In this document: positions 61,243 to 64,000 of the stretch, piece after piece
Numbering within the stretch: the stretch's first letter is position 1
Layout of the letters: every line of letters starts with the position of its first letter
Assembly: GCA_951802425.1 (NCBI GenBank)
Contig: OX637799.1
Span: 3,348,001-3,412,000 of the forward strand
Source of the DNA: Clavaria fumosa
Lineage: Eukaryota > Basidiomycota > Agaricomycetes > Agaricales > Clavariaceae
Length of the DNA stretch: 64,000 nt
Direction: 5' to 3'
The notes under the pieces: generated by a model
What the model saw: only the letters and a program-made list of their open reading frames with translations
Databases searched by the model: none
What the model was told of the DNA's origin: nothing
Program-made: the position numbers and the translations under genes

Positions 61243-64000
61243 GATCAAGTAGAGCGCATAGTCAAGTCGGTCAAGTCACACATTGACCTCATTGGCGATG
61301 TGAGCACTGTTGTTCTTCTTTCAATTTTCACGGACGGCTTGAGCGCACTTACGTTTAGGTCCGCGAGGTTTATCGGGAACAAGCCGCTCTCGAACGTGAA
61401 TATGCTGGTAAACTGCAGGCTCTGGCAAAGAAAGCTGCCGAAAAGAAAGCCAAGATCGAAGCCGTTCTAGTTCTGGGAGATGAGCCTACCAAAGCGTGGA
61501 ATGAGTATGTTGTCAAACGCAGGTAGGATGCTCTCTCACCCCTGCCTCGTTCATGTCATGCGATACGTCTTGCCAGCACTCTGATTCGCGCCTACAATGA
61601 GATTGTCAATTCCCTTTCCAGCTCGTCTCAAGAGCACGTGGATTTGGCGGATGCCATCACCTCTCAGATTGTCGATGTGCTTAAGGCAATAGAACGTAGG
61701 TCTGAGGATATGAGGAAGAAGGTCATCTCAATAACTTGTTTCCAATGGAAACTTTTGACCGATGGAAATCAGGAGTTTCAATTCTTCGAGAAGCTCCTTT
61801 CGGAAAAAGAGAAAATAAACAGCGAACGTCTAAAGGTTGATCTCTCGGCATAGACCCCGCCCTTCCTGACCTGGCAGAACTCTGGGTTTCTCAGAGCAAA
61901 CAGAAAGTTAGCCTTTTCTTGTCTCAAACTAGATGACTAATCTGATCGTTTGATCAAACCAGTACGATGTTGAATGTACCGAGGAGGAGAATGCTCGTCA
62001 CAAGCAGGTTGCAATTCTTCAATGAACATATTACTATGATCTTTTGACATTTCCTTCTCGACCAGAAAGCTAGTAGTGATGACCGCCATGCCGAACGTGC
62101 CAACAAGCAATACGAGCAAAAGCGCGACGAGATGCTCAACAGCAAGAAGTAAAGTCGTCTGCCTTGCTATTTGAATGATAGGCTGAGCGCAATTTGTCCA
62201 GTCTGTACATAATCTCGACTGCAATCTGCAACAGCGTCAAGAATAAATTCTACGCGGAGGATATACCCAGTTTGGAGAATGTACGTCTCTTGTACATTCC
62301 TTTGCCAATGCTGAGTTGCCAATGTTCTTTAGCAACTTCGTATGTCATCGGGAATACCCTGTATGAAGGCCTTACTCAATGCCTGGCAGAGGCTCTGCAG
62401 TCCAATTCGACGCAAAGATTCGTGAATACCCTAATTCAAGCTCAGAGTCTCCAGCTCCACCACATCGATAACCGCAAGGCAAGACTCGCGGCCGTGGAGA
62501 AGATATTACGGCAAGTTGATCCGGCTGCTGATCAGGATATTTACATCGAACACAACATCCGCGCATTCACTACCCCAGCGGATGCTGTTTTCGAACCGTG
62601 CGCGACTCACTACGACACAGTGAGGGACTTCCATAGGCCTTTTTTGTACCTTTTTAACCTGTTTGAATTAATGTCAGCCAGACATGAGCGTTGAACCTGC
62701 ATCGAAAATCTTCCTGCAGAACAAGTTGAACAAATGTCGGAGCAAGCTGGAAGATATGTCTCCTGACATGAAAGCCACAGGTGTGTACAGTGGCTCAGTT
62801 TGCCTTCATCCTGACATTTGAATTTGTCAGACAGGGAACTTGAGAAGCTCGCTAAGTCGTTCCAAAGTTGCAGTGCTGATCCCGCGCTGCGCAACGTCGA
62901 TGAGATATCAGAGGTTTGTCTACTTGATATACTGCAGGCCACTGCTTTAGTGTTCCGCAGAATTACGTTGATGCTTCACACCGTATGGCCATGCTCTCCA
63001 TCTCTCATCGCATGTTGAATGCGGAAGTGGAGACTATTCTCGCGACCATCGGTGGTGAGCTCAAATTCACTGCTTGCGCATGCTTCTATGCACATAGACG
63101 TTCCATTCAACAGATGACGAAGGAACACAACAACCGCATTCATTCAAGAGTTCCACCTTCTCGATACCATCCAATTGTTGCTATTGCAAAGTGAGCGTAA
63201 ACAGCACGACAGCGGAAGTGATGCTGATTGCTCCATAGTCGTCGATTTGGGGTTTGACAAAACAAGGAAAGACATGTACATTGTGTGGTATTTCCGTGCA
63301 CTCCAAGTGCGAACTCAAAGTTGGTCGTTTCTGTATGATATTCGGCAGATTGATCACTCATACATCTATCTAGGTCCCTGCGGAATGCCGCAGTTCCAAA
63401 GCCAAAGTACCCCCATCATCAAGTAACCAATCACGATCATCTTCTACACTCTCTCGGTCAGACACGCAAGGTAACGATAAACTTCCTATTTGTTGCTAGG
63501 TCTTCCCTGATGAACGCGCCACAGGCCCTTCCATTGCCAGATCTTCGACAGTGGCTCCACCTCCTGTCAAGACGCCTCAGTCGTTCCCAGAGGCGACTGT
63601 ACTATTTGACTTCTCTGGCGATTCTCCTTTCCAACTCAGTGTAACAGGTATAGCAGAAACAATGGCTCGTTGACACCTATCGCTTGTTCACAGCTATGTC
63701 TCCGTTGACAGAGGGGCAGGTCGTTCAAGTGATCGAAGAGCCCGACGAAACCGAATGGGTGAAAGTCGCTGATGGACGTGGTGGTCAAGGGCTTGTACCT
63801 GCGTCGTACATAGAGATGTCAGGCTCCGCACAGGATGTGGACACGTCTCCTGTGCCCTCCGCTAGTTCACGGCCCGCACAAGGTGGATCAGGAGCGTATG
63901 GTAAGAATTCTGCCATCTCCCTTTGGCCAACGGCTGAGTGGGCTATTACTTTCAGTGCGTGGCTTGCATGCTTGGGACGCACAAGATCCAGACGAGCTAG
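61243..64000 (+). CDS. BZZ1: BZZ1-type F-BAR / C1 / SH3 protein (partial, runs off the right edge)
   Basis: Many short exons with introns of about 45-60 bp, the first well-defined ones 61243-61299, 61359-61522, 61577-61721, 61773-61835, 61963-62007, 62066-62148 and 62202-62280. Translation gives an F-BAR domain (DQVERIVKSVKSHIDLIGDV, REVYREQAALEREYAGKLQA, KQYEQKRDEMLNSKNLYIIS, IRAFTTPADAVFEPCATHYD). Next is a C1 domain with exact H-x12-C-x2-C-x13-C-x2-C-x4-H-x2-C-x7-C spacing (from CCYCKSSIWGLTKQGK), then an SH3 domain (ATVLFDFSGDSP, EWVKVADGRGGQGLVPASYI). The first residues of a second SH3 (GLHAWDAQDPDEL) meet the window end. This architecture is that of Bzz1, a curved-membrane-binding activator of Las17/WASP-driven actin assembly at endocytic sites. 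Apart from the unresolved N terminus and one microexon or ambiguous junction near 61895 and 62335, the gene appears intact. Confidence 0.92.

Overview
The window looks like a transposon-rich accessory region of a filamentous basidiomycete, most likely an Agaricomycete. The reasons are genes with many 45-60 bp GT-AG introns, several Ty3/Gypsy chromoviruses, a fungal TET/JBP-type dioxygenase, a Harbinger transposase remnant, and one clear conserved host gene, a BZZ1-type F-BAR/C1/SH3 protein at the right edge. No bacterial-type operon, rRNA or CRISPR array was seen.

Layout. 0.7-5.4 kb: a small hypothetical ORF and two intact multi-exon genes on the minus strand. One is a 389-aa TET/JBP-like 2-oxoglutarate oxygenase. 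The other is a 456-aa protein with a histone-H3-tail-like N terminus, an eight-cysteine zinc finger, a possible caspase/CHAT-like His-Cys pair and a C-terminal zinc ribbon. 6.4-14.5 kb: complete chromovirus TE1 (minus strand, TSD GCAGG), with pol broken by TGA codons but carrying an intact antisense ORF with exact Zn2Cys6 spacing. 14.8-18.2 kb: a truncated Harbinger transposase and a decayed paralogue of the H3-tail-like gene. 20.7-26.3 kb: chromovirus TE2, fully intact (one 1483-aa ORF, LTRs about 98.6% identical, TSD CATAT). 28.6-35.7 kb: two decayed multi-exon genes, the second split by a repeat with imperfect inverted ends, a satellite and a tRNA-like head. 37.2-44.3 kb: nested debris, namely a hAT-type MITE (8-bp TSD), two decayed relatives of TE2, an LTR-type insertion (TSD TTGAC) inside one LTR, and a TA-flanked MITE whose empty site is also present at 51.6 kb. 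44.3-51.4 kb: poorly resolved sequence, minisatellites and a GC-rich 152-bp tandem repeat. 51.7-60.6 kb: chromovirus TE4 (TSD CAAGC), with decayed gag-pol and an intact third ORF after pol. 61.2 kb to the end: the BZZ1 homologue.

Two themes stand out. First, chromatin and DNA-methylation functions cluster here: a TET/JBP oxygenase, H3-tail-like/zinc-finger proteins, a possible JmjC-associated fragment and chromodomain integrases. The old transposons meanwhile carry TGA-only nonsense changes and Arg-to-Trp/Gln/Cys changes typical of cytosine deamination. Second, TE1 and TE2 each have exactly 11 nt of complementarity between the site just inside the 5' LTR and a point in that LTR downstream of a TATA box. 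This matches the self-priming arrangement known from Tf1/sushi elements.

All gene models and family assignments were made by eye. Spliced models rest on in-phase GT-AG junctions and motif continuity. Names taken from family memory are marked as such.
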